64,000 nucleotides of DNA from Tenacibaculum tangerinum (GTDB lineage: Bacteria > Bacteroidota > Bacteroidia > Flavobacteriales > Flavobacteriaceae). Position numbers and translations under genes: made by a program. The notes beneath the pieces are model-generated. The model did not search any database and was not told where the DNA came from. It saw nothing but the letters and a program-made list of their open reading frames with translations. The stretch is from assembly GCF_029853675.1 (NCBI RefSeq), contig NZ_CP122539.1, positions 1,295,001 to 1,359,000 on the forward strand, read 5' to 3'. Position 1 is the first letter of the stretch; each line of letters starts with the position of its first letter. This document shows positions 53,624 to 62,560 of the stretch, in pieces.

Positions 53624-54506
53624 GTTATTTTTTATTCCAGTTCTGTTCAAATTGTTCGATATATTGTAAATATCTTTTGTCTTTAGTTGAGTATTTTCTA
53701 GTTAATTCAGCCCATTCATCAAATTTCTTTTTATTCTTTAGTTTGAAATAGGCTTGAGCCATATTAACTGACATTTCACTTTTCTCAAAGTCGTTGTCAG
53801 ATTTTTTAATTCCTTTTCGATATGTTTTTTCGGCATCTTCTACTTTATTTAAGCCTAAATAAGAATAGCCTAATTCTCTGAAAAAGTAATAGTTTTTAGG
53901 ATTGTTCTCAATTGCTTTTTTCAAAATCAGTATGGCTTTTTCAAATTGTCCTAAGTGATTGTAGGCATAAGCTAACTCAAATTCAAGTCCATCAAAATGA
54001 GGCTGAATTTCATAAGCCTTTAATAAAGGTTTTAGAGCTTGTTCACAAGCACCAACGTGGTTGTAATGATAACCCTCTTGTTTTAAATAATCCACTTGGT
54101 CGGAACCTTCTTTGTAAATCGATAACCATTCAGGTTCTTTAGTTAAATTCAGAGCAGAAATTTGGTTTTCGGTCAAAACAGAAACTAAACTTGTATTTGG
54201 TTCAAGTCGATATTTCATAAATCCAACAGTTGAATCTCTTTTTATATTAATTAGCTTTTGCTCTTTTATTTGAAATTTAGTTTCGTAATTAAAGGTAAAA
54301 CCTGCTTGATTATCCAAATAAATGAATCCATAAGCGTAAGTCGAATCTGTGTCTTTTTTGGGAAAAGCAACCCATTTGTCAACTGCATTAAAATACTTGG
54401 TGTCAAATTTTAATTCAGTCAGATTATTTTGTGAAATTCCAATATTTGAAATCAATATCAGAGCTAAAATTGTTATTCTCATAGTTTTTTCATAATTATG
54501 CACAAC
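53614..54506 (-). mobile_element. Gene cassette R2 (TPR protein)
   Basis: Opens with GTTGTGCATA (54506-54497) and ends TATGCACAAC (53623-53614), complementary over ten bases. One gene. Confidence 0.7.
53625..54482 (-). CDS. Exported TPR protein
   Basis: 285 residues from MRITILALILISNIGISQ, a signal peptide. Central domain not recognised, then tetratricopeptide repeats (LLKAYEIQPHFDGLEFELAY, AILILKKAIENNPKNYYFFR, AEKTYRKGIKKSDNDFEKSE). Probably a periplasmic scaffold. Start at 54482 because the 19 codons before it lie in the cassette boundary. Confidence 0.8.
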   Translation of the reverse strand: MRITILALILISNIGISQNNLTELKFDTKYFNAVDKWVAFPKKDTDSTYAYGFIYLDNQAGFTFNYETKFQIKEQKLINIKRDSTVGFMKYRLEPNTSLVSVLTENQISALNLTKEPEWLSIYKEGSDQVDYLKQEGYHYNHVGACEQALKPLLKAYEIQPHFDGLEFELAYAYNHLGQFEKAILILKKAIENNPKNYYFFRELGYSYLGLNKVEDAEKTYRKGIKKSDNDFEKSEMSVNMAQAYFKLKNKKKFDEWAELTRKYSTKDKRYLQYIEQFEQNWNKK

Positions 54507-54631
54507 GTCCAGGCTATGAGTAGTTGCGTGGGTTAGCACTTAACTTTGCAAGTACGAACCAAACTGAAAATCCTCGAAGATTTTCAGAAGTAGGCGAGAA
54601 GAAGCAATTACTTATAGCCATTGTTGGCAAA
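54497..54631 (-). other. attC-like recombination site R1
   Basis: On the minus strand: R'' TTTGCCAAC (54631-54623), inner arm GGCTATAAGTAATTGC, loop containing CTCGCCTACTTCTGAAAATC and its hairpin, inner arm GCAACTACTCATAGCC, spacer, R' GTTGTGCATA. Loop shared with left-cluster sites at 17.9 and 20.4 kb. Confidence 0.7.
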
Positions 54632-55340
54632 TCGTTTTTTTTATGGTATTAATATCAGTCGTTGTTTTAATTTCTTGTTTCCTAAAACCCAAACAATTAA
54701 ATATGCACCAGCACCATCACTATTCCATTGATGAACAATATAATCATCCTTGTTTTTATTGATTTCAATTACATCGTCACATTCAAAAATATCCTCGTAA
54801 AGAATACTCGGAATCTCAATCGATTTTCCATTTATTGAGGTTTCAATTCCGACAACTTCTGTTTTAGGAATATTTCCGTCAGTTCCGTAAATTCTGCGTC
54901 CGTTAATTTTAGTCAGCCACTTTCCGTCAAAATCAGATATCTTATTTTCCAAACTAAATTCGTTTAACTTATACTCAAATAAAAATTCAGTTCCGTTGTA
55001 TTTATTCAAATCCTCAATTGGGCATAAACGACTTTTATGAATATAACCCTTAAAAGTATCATCTTCTCCGCATTCCATTTGATATTTGTTTTTTGAAATA
55101 TAGACAGTTATCCAATCCGATTCTGTTTCGTTTTCTTGATAACTAAATACTTCAGAATCTTTGAGTTTATAAATGACTTCAGAGTCAATTTTAGGAAGTT
55201 TTCGAACGTTAGTAAATCCATCAACATCTTTTATAACTGCAACTTGTCCGTAATTCAGATTACAGAAAAAGATGATTGAAACGATTATTAAATAGTTCTT
55301 CATTTTCTTATGATGCAGTTTTTCTTAAATGTTTGCCAAC
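54623..55340 (-). mobile_element. Gene cassette R1 (SH3-like protein)
   Basis: Opens with GTTGGCAAA (55340-55332) and ends TTTGCCAAC (54631-54623), nine of nine complementary. One gene. It is the outermost cassette of this cluster; upstream the threonine operon begins. Confidence 0.7.
54641..55303 (-). CDS. Exported SH3-domain protein, cassette-borne
   Basis: 220 residues. Signal peptide ending LNYGQ, then a bacterial SH3-like domain VIKDVDGFTNVRKLPKIDSEVIYKLK with DWITVYI, followed by a ~130-residue unknown domain rich in beta-strands (WLTKINGRRIYGTDGNIPKT). Function unknown. Confidence 0.75.
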   Translation of the reverse strand: MKNYLIIVSIIFFCNLNYGQVAVIKDVDGFTNVRKLPKIDSEVIYKLKDSEVFSYQENETESDWITVYISKNKYQMECGEDDTFKGYIHKSRLCPIEDLNKYNGTEFLFEYKLNEFSLENKISDFDGKWLTKINGRRIYGTDGNIPKTEVVGIETSINGKSIEIPSILYEDIFECDDVIEINKNKDDYIVHQWNSDGAGAYLIVWVLGNKKLKQRLILIP

Positions 55341-55548
55341 TTGTTTATATAAACACTTTTCGTACTGTTATACCAACTGTTTAGAAGTATAAAGATACTT
55401 CAAATAAATTTTTAGTACTTATATTTTTAATAAAAATACTGTTTTTTAACAAACCGTCATAAGAGTTATTAACCTGAAATAATTTATTGCAAACACACAT
55501 ATATACAACATATCAATCGTTTTCTTAGAAAAAAAACAAGAACTATGG
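55341..55548. other. A/T-rich spacer, no gene
   Basis: Beyond the cassette end to the leader promoter. A/T-rich with no ORF or repeat recognised; a block GTACTGTTATACCAACTG is not explained. Confidence 0.5.
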
Positions 55549-55577
55549 TTGTTTTTTAAAAATAATATATACATTTG
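55549..55577 (+). promoter_or_regulatory. Promoter of the threonine operon
   Basis: TTG at 55549-55551, 18-bp spacer, TACATTTG at 55570-55577, matching the Bacteroidetes -33/-7 consensus. The leader peptide ATG lies 5 bases further. Confidence 0.65.
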
Positions 55578-55582
55578 CGTCA

Positions 55583-55678
55583 ATGCGTAACAATAAAAGA
55601 AATATCATTTCCATTCCAGCTGTATCTATGACAGCTTCTTTTGTTGGCATTACCATCATTCGTATTACAACCCTTTAG
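55583..55678 (+). CDS. thrL: thr operon leader peptide (candidate)
   Basis: 31 residues ending GITIIRITTL: five Ile/Thr-dense codons near the stop, the kind used for attenuation by threonine and isoleucine in proteobacterial thrL. A shorter product could start at ATG 55628 (MTASFVGITIIRITTL). The stop TAG lies in the terminator stem. Too short for usual gene callers. Confidence 0.65.
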   Translation: MRNNKRNIISIPAVSMTASFVGITIIRITTL

Positions 55679-55690
55679 GGGTTATTTTTC
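55668..55690 (+). terminator. thr attenuator
   Basis: AACCC / GGGTT stem around CTTTAG, followed by ATTTTT, overlapping the last codons of the leader peptide. Ribosome stalling at the Ile/Thr codons could prevent its formation. Confidence 0.6.
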
Positions 55691-55785
55691 TACATATCAT
55701 TTCCGTTTATATTTATTTTTTCAAAAGACTTGAAAACAGATAAAAAGCACTAAAAATCTTATTATAACTTATTATTCTTTTTAAA

Positions 55786-58227
55786 ATGAACGTTTTAAAA
55801 TTCGGGGGTTCCTCAGTAGCAAACAGCCAAAACATCGAAAAAGTAGTACAAATTATTGCCAATGAAGCCGCAAAAAACCAACTTATTGTCGTGGTTTCTG
55901 CCTTCGGAAAAACAACCAATAAGCTCATCGAGGCCGCTGAACAAGCTGCTCAGAACAATGCCAATTACCTCGATGGCTATAAAGAAGTTGAATTACTACA
56001 TAGTGAAGTAATTGAAACGCTAGTTTCTAAAAATCAGCAAGAAGAAGTTAAAAATCATATAAACTCTCTTTTTAAACAACTAAGAACCTTGTTAGAAGGC
56101 TGCTATTTATTAAAGGAAATTACCCCAAAAGCACTTGCTACCATCAGTGGGTTTGGAGAGTTGCTATCTTCGTACATCATTGCTAATATTGCCAATAAAG
56201 AAGTAGACGCAGTGTACAAAGACAGTAGAGAATTAATTATCACCTCCAATACGTTCGATAAAGCTCAGGTAGATTTTGCGCTCACAAATGCTAATTGCAA
56301 TGCCTTTTTTACCCATAACCAACAGCAAGTAACCATTTTACCCGGTTTTATTGCTCGTACCAAAGAAGGGGAACCAACGACCTTAGGACGTGGAGGTTCC
56401 GATTATTCTGCCGCTATTTATGCCGCCGCCGTAAATGCCGATGAATTACAAATCTGGACCGACGTTAGTGGTATGTATACTGCAAATCCGCACTTAGTAA
56501 AACAGGCATTTCCTGTTTCACATATTTCGTATCAAGAAGCCATGGAATTGTCGCATTTTGGGGCAAAGGTCATCTATCCTCCTACCATTCAACCGGTATT
56601 ACACAAAGAAATTCCCATCCGTATAAAAAACACTTTTGAACCCGAAAATGCTGGGACAGTCATTTCTAAAATTACTGAAAACGGAAAGCCAGTGAAAGGA
56701 ATTTCTCATATCGAGAATATTACCTTACTTACTCTAGAAGGAAGTGGTATGATTGGTGTTTCTGGCATTTCAAAACGTTTGTTTGAAACCCTATCTGCAC
56801 ACAATATCAATGTCGTACTTATTACACAAGCCTCTTCTGAACATTCTATTTGTGTAGGAATTTATGATGAAGATGCCGAAAAAGCAGCCTTAAAAATTAA
56901 CGAAGCTTTCGCTTTTGAAATAGAACGTCATAAAATAGACCCTATTCGTGTAGAACAAGGCCTAGCAATTATTGCTTTGGTGGGCGATAACATGAGAAAT
57001 CACCAAGGTTTAAGCGGACAAATGTTTAGCTCTTTAGGTAAAAACAATGTAAATATTCGTGCCATTGCCCAAGGTGCTTCAGAAAAAAACATTTCAGCCG
57101 TCATTAATAGTTCAGACGCCAAAAAAGCATTAAACACGCTACATGAGCAATTTTTTGAAGAAAAAGTAAAACAAGTAAACTTATTTGTTACGGGTGTAGG
57201 AAACGTGGGAGAACGCTTTTTAGCGCAAATACACCAACAGAAAAAATACTTAAAAGAACACTTAAAACTAAATATACGCGTTGTCGCAATTTCTAATTCT
57301 AAGCAAATGATTTTTGATGAAAAAGGCATCAGTTTAAAATCGTGGAAAGAACAATTGCAAGACGGTGAAGCCAGTTCTTTAGAGCATTTTTTCCAAAGAA
57401 CAAAAGCTTTAAACCTACGTAATTCCGTTTTTATTGACAACACAGCAAATCAGAAAGTTTCTGAAGTATACGAACACTATTTAACCAACAATATAGGGGT
57501 GGTTACTTGTAATAAAATAGCTTGTGCTTCTGAATTAGAGAATTACAAAAAATTAAAGTACATTTCACGAAAATACAGTGCTCCTTTCTTGTTTGAAACC
57601 AACGTGGGTGCTGGTTTACCTATTATTGATACGCTTAAAAATTTAATTGCTTCTGGCGATCGAGTACATAAAATACAAGCCGTATTGTCTGGGTCTTTAA
57701 ACTTTGTATTCAATAATTTTAACGAAAGTACCTCATTTCACGATGTAGTACAACAAGCACAAGAAGAAGGATACACAGAACCTGACCCTAAAATTGATTT
57801 AAGTGGTGTAGATGTTGCACGAAAAATATTAATTCTTGCCCGTGAAAGTGGCTATGAGTTGGAACTGTCTAATATTGAAAATAATGCTTTTTTACCCAAA
57901 AAGAGCTTAGAAACCACTAATAATGCTGATTTTTATACTTCTTTAATTGAGTTTGAAAATCATTTTCAACAACTATACAAAGAAGCTGCTGACAACAATT
58001 GTCGTTTAAAATATGTTGCTGAATTCAATGACGGAAAAGCAAGTGTGGGTTTACAACACATTCCGTTTGACCATCCGTTTTATAATTTAGAAGGAAGCGA
58101 CAATATCGTATTGTTTTTTACAGATAGATACCCTGTAAATCCACTACAAATAAAAGGAGCTGGTGCGGGTGCAGACGTTACTGCTTCTGGTATTTTTGCC
58201 GATGTAATACGAATAGGAAATCAATAG
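55786..58227 (+). CDS. thrA: Bifunctional aspartokinase / homoserine dehydrogenase
   Basis: 813 residues. N-terminal aspartokinase (MNVLKFGGSSVANSQNIEK, TLGRGGSDYSAA, IWTDVSGMYTANPHLV), ACT regulatory domains, then homoserine dehydrogenase (FVTGVGNVGERFLAQIH, TNVGAGLPIIDTLKNL, GADVTASGIFADVIRI). Committed steps from aspartate to homoserine. Probably feedback-regulated by threonine and transcriptionally by the leader attenuator. Confidence 0.95.
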   Translation: MNVLKFGGSSVANSQNIEKVVQIIANEAAKNQLIVVVSAFGKTTNKLIEAAEQAAQNNANYLDGYKEVELLHSEVIETLVSKNQQEEVKNHINSLFKQLRTLLEGCYLLKEITPKALATISGFGELLSSYIIANIANKEVDAVYKDSRELIITSNTFDKAQVDFALTNANCNAFFTHNQQQVTILPGFIARTKEGEPTTLGRGGSDYSAAIYAAAVNADELQIWTDVSGMYTANPHLVKQAFPVSHISYQEAMELSHFGAKVIYPPTIQPVLHKEIPIRIKNTFEPENAGTVISKITENGKPVKGISHIENITLLTLEGSGMIGVSGISKRLFETLSAHNINVVLITQASSEHSICVGIYDEDAEKAALKINEAFAFEIERHKIDPIRVEQGLAIIALVGDNMRNHQGLSGQMFSSLGKNNVNIRAIAQGASEKNISAVINSSDAKKALNTLHEQFFEEKVKQVNLFVTGVGNVGERFLAQIHQQKKYLKEHLKLNIRVVAISNSKQMIFDEKGISLKSWKEQLQDGEASSLEHFFQRTKALNLRNSVFIDNTANQKVSEVYEHYLTNNIGVVTCNKIACASELENYKKLKYISRKYSAPFLFETNVGAGLPIIDTLKNLIASGDRVHKIQAVLSGSLNFVFNNFNESTSFHDVVQQAQEEGYTEPDPKIDLSGVDVARKILILARESGYELELSNIENNAFLPKKSLETTNNADFYTSLIEFENHFQQLYKEAADNNCRLKYVAEFNDGKASVGLQHIPFDHPFYNLEGSDNIVLFFTDRYPVNPLQIKGAGAGADVTASGIFADVIRIGNQ

Positions 58228-58270
58228 TGTATAAAACATCACTATCAAAACAATATACAAACAAAGCGCA

Positions 58271-58405
58271 ATGTTTACACACTATGATGAACCAAAGTAT
58301 TTGATTGAAGCTTCAGAAGCACAAGAATTCAAAATTTTAGAAAGTTACACCAAACCATATCAAGAACACGGTGCTACCGACTTGTTTTTAATTGTAAAAA
58401 AATGA
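58271..58405 (+). CDS. 44-aa ORF between thrA and thrB
   Basis: MFTHYDEPKYLIEASEAQEF start; continues to FLIVKK. The stop overlaps the thrB start (ATGA), so the two are probably coupled in translation. Function unknown; too short for the common cut-off. Conservation across flavobacteria would be the test. Confidence 0.55.
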   Translation: MFTHYDEPKYLIEASEAQEFKILESYTKPYQEHGATDLFLIVKK

Positions 58406-59331
58406 ACTATATACAACTATTTTCACCTGCAACGGTTGCCAATGTTTCCTGCGGATTTGATGCTTTAGGATTGGCACTCGAAACTGTTGGTGATACCATG
58501 ACTTTTACCAAAACCGATACAAGAGGTGTAAAAATCACCCAAATAACAGGGGCAGATTTACCAACAGACCCAAAAGTAAATGCTGCGGGCGTAGTTGCAC
58601 TCGCTATGTTAGAAAAGCATCCTGTTAATTTTGGCATCGACATTACCATTCATAAAGGATACACGCCTGGAAGTGGTTTAGGAAGTAGTGCTGCCAGTGC
58701 TGCCGGTGCCGCTTTTGGCGTAAATCAACTACTAGGTAATGTCTTCTCCCCTCTTGAATTAACGCAGTTTGCCATGTTAGGAGAAGAAGCCACTTGCGGA
58801 AGTCCTATTGCCGACAATGTTTCTGCGGCTATTTATGGCGGATTCACATTGGTGCGCAGTTACGAACCTTTAAGCATTGTAAAAATCCCTGTACCTGCCG
58901 ATTTGAGAGTTGTGGCTATTCACCCCCAAGTAGAAGTAAAAACCAAAGATGCCAGAGCCGTATTGCCAAAAGAAGTTCCGTTAAAAGATGCGGTTACACA
59001 ATGGGCTAATGTGGGCGGATTAATTAGCGGATTGCATACCAGTGATTATCAGTTAATAGCCGATTCATTAACCGATATTATTGTAGAACCTGCTCGCAAA
59101 CATCTAATTCCATATTTTGATGAAGTAAAGCAACAAGCGATGAAAGCAGGAGCATTAGGCGCTGGAATTTCAGGTTCTGGTCCAACAATTTTCACCCTCT
59201 GTAAAGGCGATGAAACTGCTGAAAAGGTTTATAAAATCATTCAGGAAACCTATCAAGACAAACAAATTGATTTTAACATGATTCTTTCTAACATCAATAC
59301 AGAAGGAATTAAAATTTTAGAACAACACTAA
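58402..59331 (+). CDS. thrB: Homoserine kinase
   Basis: 309 residues. GHMP kinase motif GYTPGSGLGSSAASAAGAAF, plus GAGISGSGPTIFTLCK. Phosphorylates homoserine for thrC. Overlaps the preceding small ORF; next gene after 10 bases. Confidence 0.95.
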   Translation: MNYIQLFSPATVANVSCGFDALGLALETVGDTMTFTKTDTRGVKITQITGADLPTDPKVNAAGVVALAMLEKHPVNFGIDITIHKGYTPGSGLGSSAASAAGAAFGVNQLLGNVFSPLELTQFAMLGEEATCGSPIADNVSAAIYGGFTLVRSYEPLSIVKIPVPADLRVVAIHPQVEVKTKDARAVLPKEVPLKDAVTQWANVGGLISGLHTSDYQLIADSLTDIIVEPARKHLIPYFDEVKQQAMKAGALGAGISGSGPTIFTLCKGDETAEKVYKIIQETYQDKQIDFNMILSNINTEGIKILEQH

Positions 59332-59341
59332 ACACGAAATT

Positions 59342-60622
59342 ATGAACTATTATAGTCTCAATCATAAATCACCCAATGTAAGCTTTGAAGAAGCAGTAGT
59401 AAACGGATTAGCTCCTGATAGAGGATTGTATTTCCCAGAAAACGTTACGCCATTACCTAAAGAATTTATTGATAACATTGGTGAATATTCTAATGAAGAA
59501 ATCGCTTACCAAGCCATAAAACAATTTGTGGGTGATGAAATTCCGAAGGAAGTTTTACAAGAAATCATCAAAGAAACCATCAATTTTGAATTTCCTGTGG
59601 TAGCTATCGAAGAAAACATTGGCACACTAGAATTATTTCACGGGCCCACCATGGCTTTTAAAGATGTAGGAGCTCGTTTTATGGCGCGTTGCTTGGGATA
59701 TTTCAATCTTGATAAAGACCAACAAGTTACCGTGTTGGTAGCTACTTCTGGAGATACAGGAGGTGCCGTAGCCAATGGCTTTTTAGGGGTTAAAGGGGTT
59801 GATGTAGTCATCCTCTACCCTAGCGGAAAAGTAAGTGATATTCAAGAAAAACAACTCACAACCTTAGGACAAAATATTACTGCTTTGGAAGTCGACGGTG
59901 TTTTTGACGATTGTCAAGACATGGTAAAAACGGCTTTTTTAGATGCAGATATCCAGCGTACCTTAACCTCTGCAAACTCCATCAATATTGCACGTTGGTT
60001 ACCGCAAATGTTTTATTTTTTCTTTGCTTATAAACAAGTGTATAAACAACATAAAGAAGTCGTTTTTTCTGTACCGAGTGGAAATTTCGGAAATATCTGT
60101 GCAGGAATTATGGCGCAAAAATTAGGCTTGCCTATTAAACATTTTATCGCCTCCACCAATATCAATGATACTGTGCCAGCGTTTTTACAAAGCGGAAAAT
60201 ACACCCCTAAACCCTCTAAAGCAACCATTTCGAATGCGATGGACGTGGGGAATCCGAGTAATTTTATTAGAATTCAAGAATTATTCAATAACGATATAAA
60301 GCTTTTAAAAGCAGCTTTTTCTTCTTTTTCTTTTTCTGATGAAGAAACCCGTACAGCCATGAAAAACATCTATACCAATGCTACTTATATTGCCGATCCG
60401 CATGGCGCTGTTGGCTATTTAGGATTGAAAGAATACGGTTTGCAAAATGAATTCGGAATTTTCTTAGAAACTGCACATCCTGTTAAGTTTTTAGATGTTG
60501 TGGAAGAGGTTTTAAATGTCTCTGTTGAAATTCCACCACAAATAGTATCGGTGATCGACAAACAAAAAGAAGCGATTCAAATCAATTCGTATCAAGAATT
60601 AAAAGACTTTTTAAATGCTTAA
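59342..60622 (+). CDS. thrC: Threonine synthase
   Basis: 426 residues. PLP enzyme: FHGPTMAFKDVGARFMARCL holds the Schiff-base lysine, VATSGDTGGAVANGFLG and VPSGNFGNICAG bind the cofactor. Final step of threonine synthesis; end of the operon. Confidence 0.95.
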   Translation: MNYYSLNHKSPNVSFEEAVVNGLAPDRGLYFPENVTPLPKEFIDNIGEYSNEEIAYQAIKQFVGDEIPKEVLQEIIKETINFEFPVVAIEENIGTLELFHGPTMAFKDVGARFMARCLGYFNLDKDQQVTVLVATSGDTGGAVANGFLGVKGVDVVILYPSGKVSDIQEKQLTTLGQNITALEVDGVFDDCQDMVKTAFLDADIQRTLTSANSINIARWLPQMFYFFFAYKQVYKQHKEVVFSVPSGNFGNICAGIMAQKLGLPIKHFIASTNINDTVPAFLQSGKYTPKPSKATISNAMDVGNPSNFIRIQELFNNDIKLLKAAFSSFSFSDEETRTAMKNIYTNATYIADPHGAVGYLGLKEYGLQNEFGIFLETAHPVKFLDVVEEVLNVSVEIPPQIVSVIDKQKEAIQINSYQELKDFLNA

Positions 60623-60626
60623 CTAC

Positions 60627-60684
60627 GATACAATCGTTGTGACAACTAGCATCCATAGTCACAACGATTGTATCCTATTTTTTT
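60627..60684 (+). terminator. Terminator of the thr operon
   Basis: Perfect 17-bp stem GATACAATCGTTGTGAC (60627-60643) / GTCACAACGATTGTATC (60658-60674), then CTATTTTTTT. Confidence 0.9.
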
Positions 60685-60715
60685 CATAGATTTATGCGTA
60701 TTCAAAAGTAGTTAC

Positions 60716-62488
60716 ATGCATATATCTCCCAAAGTTACCCGCCTTTTTGATTTCCCATATCATCAACTCGAAAATTATCCACAACAAAATTGTTTGGTTT
60801 CCAAAGAAATTCATGAATGGAAAAGTATTTCTACTCAACAATACATTGAAGATGCCAATACGATAAGTAAGGCCTTACTACACCTTGGTGTAACGCCAGG
60901 AGATAAAATAGCTGTGATTACTTCTGTAAATCAACCCAAATGGCATTTGCTAGATATTGGTGTGATGCAAATTGGTGCAGTAAACGTACCCTTATATCCT
61001 ACTTTTTCAGAAAAAGACTACGCCTATATCTTACAGCATTCAGACAGTATGTATTGTTTTGTTTCTGATGATGAACTCTATCAGAAAGTAATCAAAATTC
61101 AAAAACAGACACAACTTAAAAAAGCATTCACTTTTGAAGAGTTAACTACAGACTACGGATGGAACTCTTTTTTACGTCTTGGTAATGAAAAAACGCTTCA
61201 AGCTAAAGTTGATACATTCAAAAAAGCGGTAAAACCATCTGACTTAGCTACCATTATATATACCTCAGGCACCACTGGTACACCGAAAGGAGTCATGCTC
61301 TCTCATCATAACATCGTTAGCAATGTATTTGCTGTTGGAAAAAGACTTAATTTACAGGGCAATCAAAAAAGAGTCATCAGTTACCTTCCTATTTGTCATA
61401 TTTTTGAGCGTGCAGCCTCTTATTACTGTCAATATATGGGCTTCGAAATTCATTTTGCTGAAAGTATTGATAAAGTTGGAGATAATTTACGGGAGATTCA
61501 GCCTCATTTTATGGCAGTTGTACCACGATTGTTAGAAAAAGTTTTTGATAAAATTATAGATAAAGGAAGTAATCTAGTTGGGTTCAAGAAACGATTGTTC
61601 TTCTGGGCAATACAATTAGGCGAACAATACAAACCATATAAAGCAAACGGCTGGTGGTACGAATTCAAACTTTCTATAGCACGTAAACTTATTTTTTCTA
61701 AATGGAAAGAAGCCTTAGGAGATGAATTGGAGTTCATGTTAGCAGGAAGCGCTCCTACACAAGCCAGACTTATTAGAATATTTACGGCAGCAGGAATCCC
61801 CGTTTTTGAAGGCTACGGACTTACAGAAACCTCTCCAGCTATCTCGGTTACCGATATGCGAAACAACGGTTTTAAAATAGGAACGGTTGGAAAAGTGATC
61901 GAAAACGTAAGTGTAAAAATAGCAGATGATGGAGAAATCTTAGTCAAAGGGGCTAATGTAATGCTAGGCTACTATAAAGATTCAGAAAAAACGAACGAAT
62001 CAATCATACACGGTTATTTCCATACAGGAGATATTGGAGAACTAGATAATGAAGGCTTTTTAAAAATAACGGATAGAAAAAAAGAAATTTTTAAAACCTC
62101 AGGGGGTAAATACATTGCTCCTGCTATCTTAGAAAGTGAGTTAAAAAAGTCGCGCTTTATAGAGCAAGTAATGGTGATTGGTGAAGGAGAAAAAATGCCT
62201 GCAGCTTTCATTCAAGTTGCTTCTGAGTTTGTTAAAGAATGGGCAACAAGACACCACCACACAATAACGGATATCACTACAGACGAAAAACTCCTCAAAC
62301 GAATTCAACAAGAAATCGATTGTTGCAATCAGAAATTCGGAAAGTGGGAACAACTAAAACGTTTTGAAATCACTGCAGATGAATGGACTACCGATTCAGG
62401 TCATTTAACACCGACCTTGAAAATGAGACGAAAAATCATTTTAGAAAAATACGACCATCTGTATCAAAAAATATATAATCCTCAATAA
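60716..62488 (+). CDS. AMP-dependent long-chain acyl-CoA synthetase
   Basis: 590 residues from MHISPKVTRLFDF. AMP-binding motif IIYTSGTTGTPKGVMLSHHN, YLPICHIFERA, GYGLTETSP, and HTGDIGELDNEGFLKITDRKKE with GGKYIAP. Activates fatty acids to acyl-CoA. The 16 codons upstream to 60668 begin with TTG and are not family-like. A paralogue follows immediately. Confidence 0.9.
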   Translation: MHISPKVTRLFDFPYHQLENYPQQNCLVSKEIHEWKSISTQQYIEDANTISKALLHLGVTPGDKIAVITSVNQPKWHLLDIGVMQIGAVNVPLYPTFSEKDYAYILQHSDSMYCFVSDDELYQKVIKIQKQTQLKKAFTFEELTTDYGWNSFLRLGNEKTLQAKVDTFKKAVKPSDLATIIYTSGTTGTPKGVMLSHHNIVSNVFAVGKRLNLQGNQKRVISYLPICHIFERAASYYCQYMGFEIHFAESIDKVGDNLREIQPHFMAVVPRLLEKVFDKIIDKGSNLVGFKKRLFFWAIQLGEQYKPYKANGWWYEFKLSIARKLIFSKWKEALGDELEFMLAGSAPTQARLIRIFTAAGIPVFEGYGLTETSPAISVTDMRNNGFKIGTVGKVIENVSVKIADDGEILVKGANVMLGYYKDSEKTNESIIHGYFHTGDIGELDNEGFLKITDRKKEIFKTSGGKYIAPAILESELKKSRFIEQVMVIGEGEKMPAAFIQVASEFVKEWATRHHHTITDITTDEKLLKRIQQEIDCCNQKFGKWEQLKRFEITADEWTTDSGHLTPTLKMRRKIILEKYDHLYQKIYNPQ

Positions 62489-62560
62489 AACAATCAGTAA
62501 ACTTCAACTTGTGCAATCGGGGTATTTTTCATACTTTGCAAAGCCCAAAAATTTGAACAT

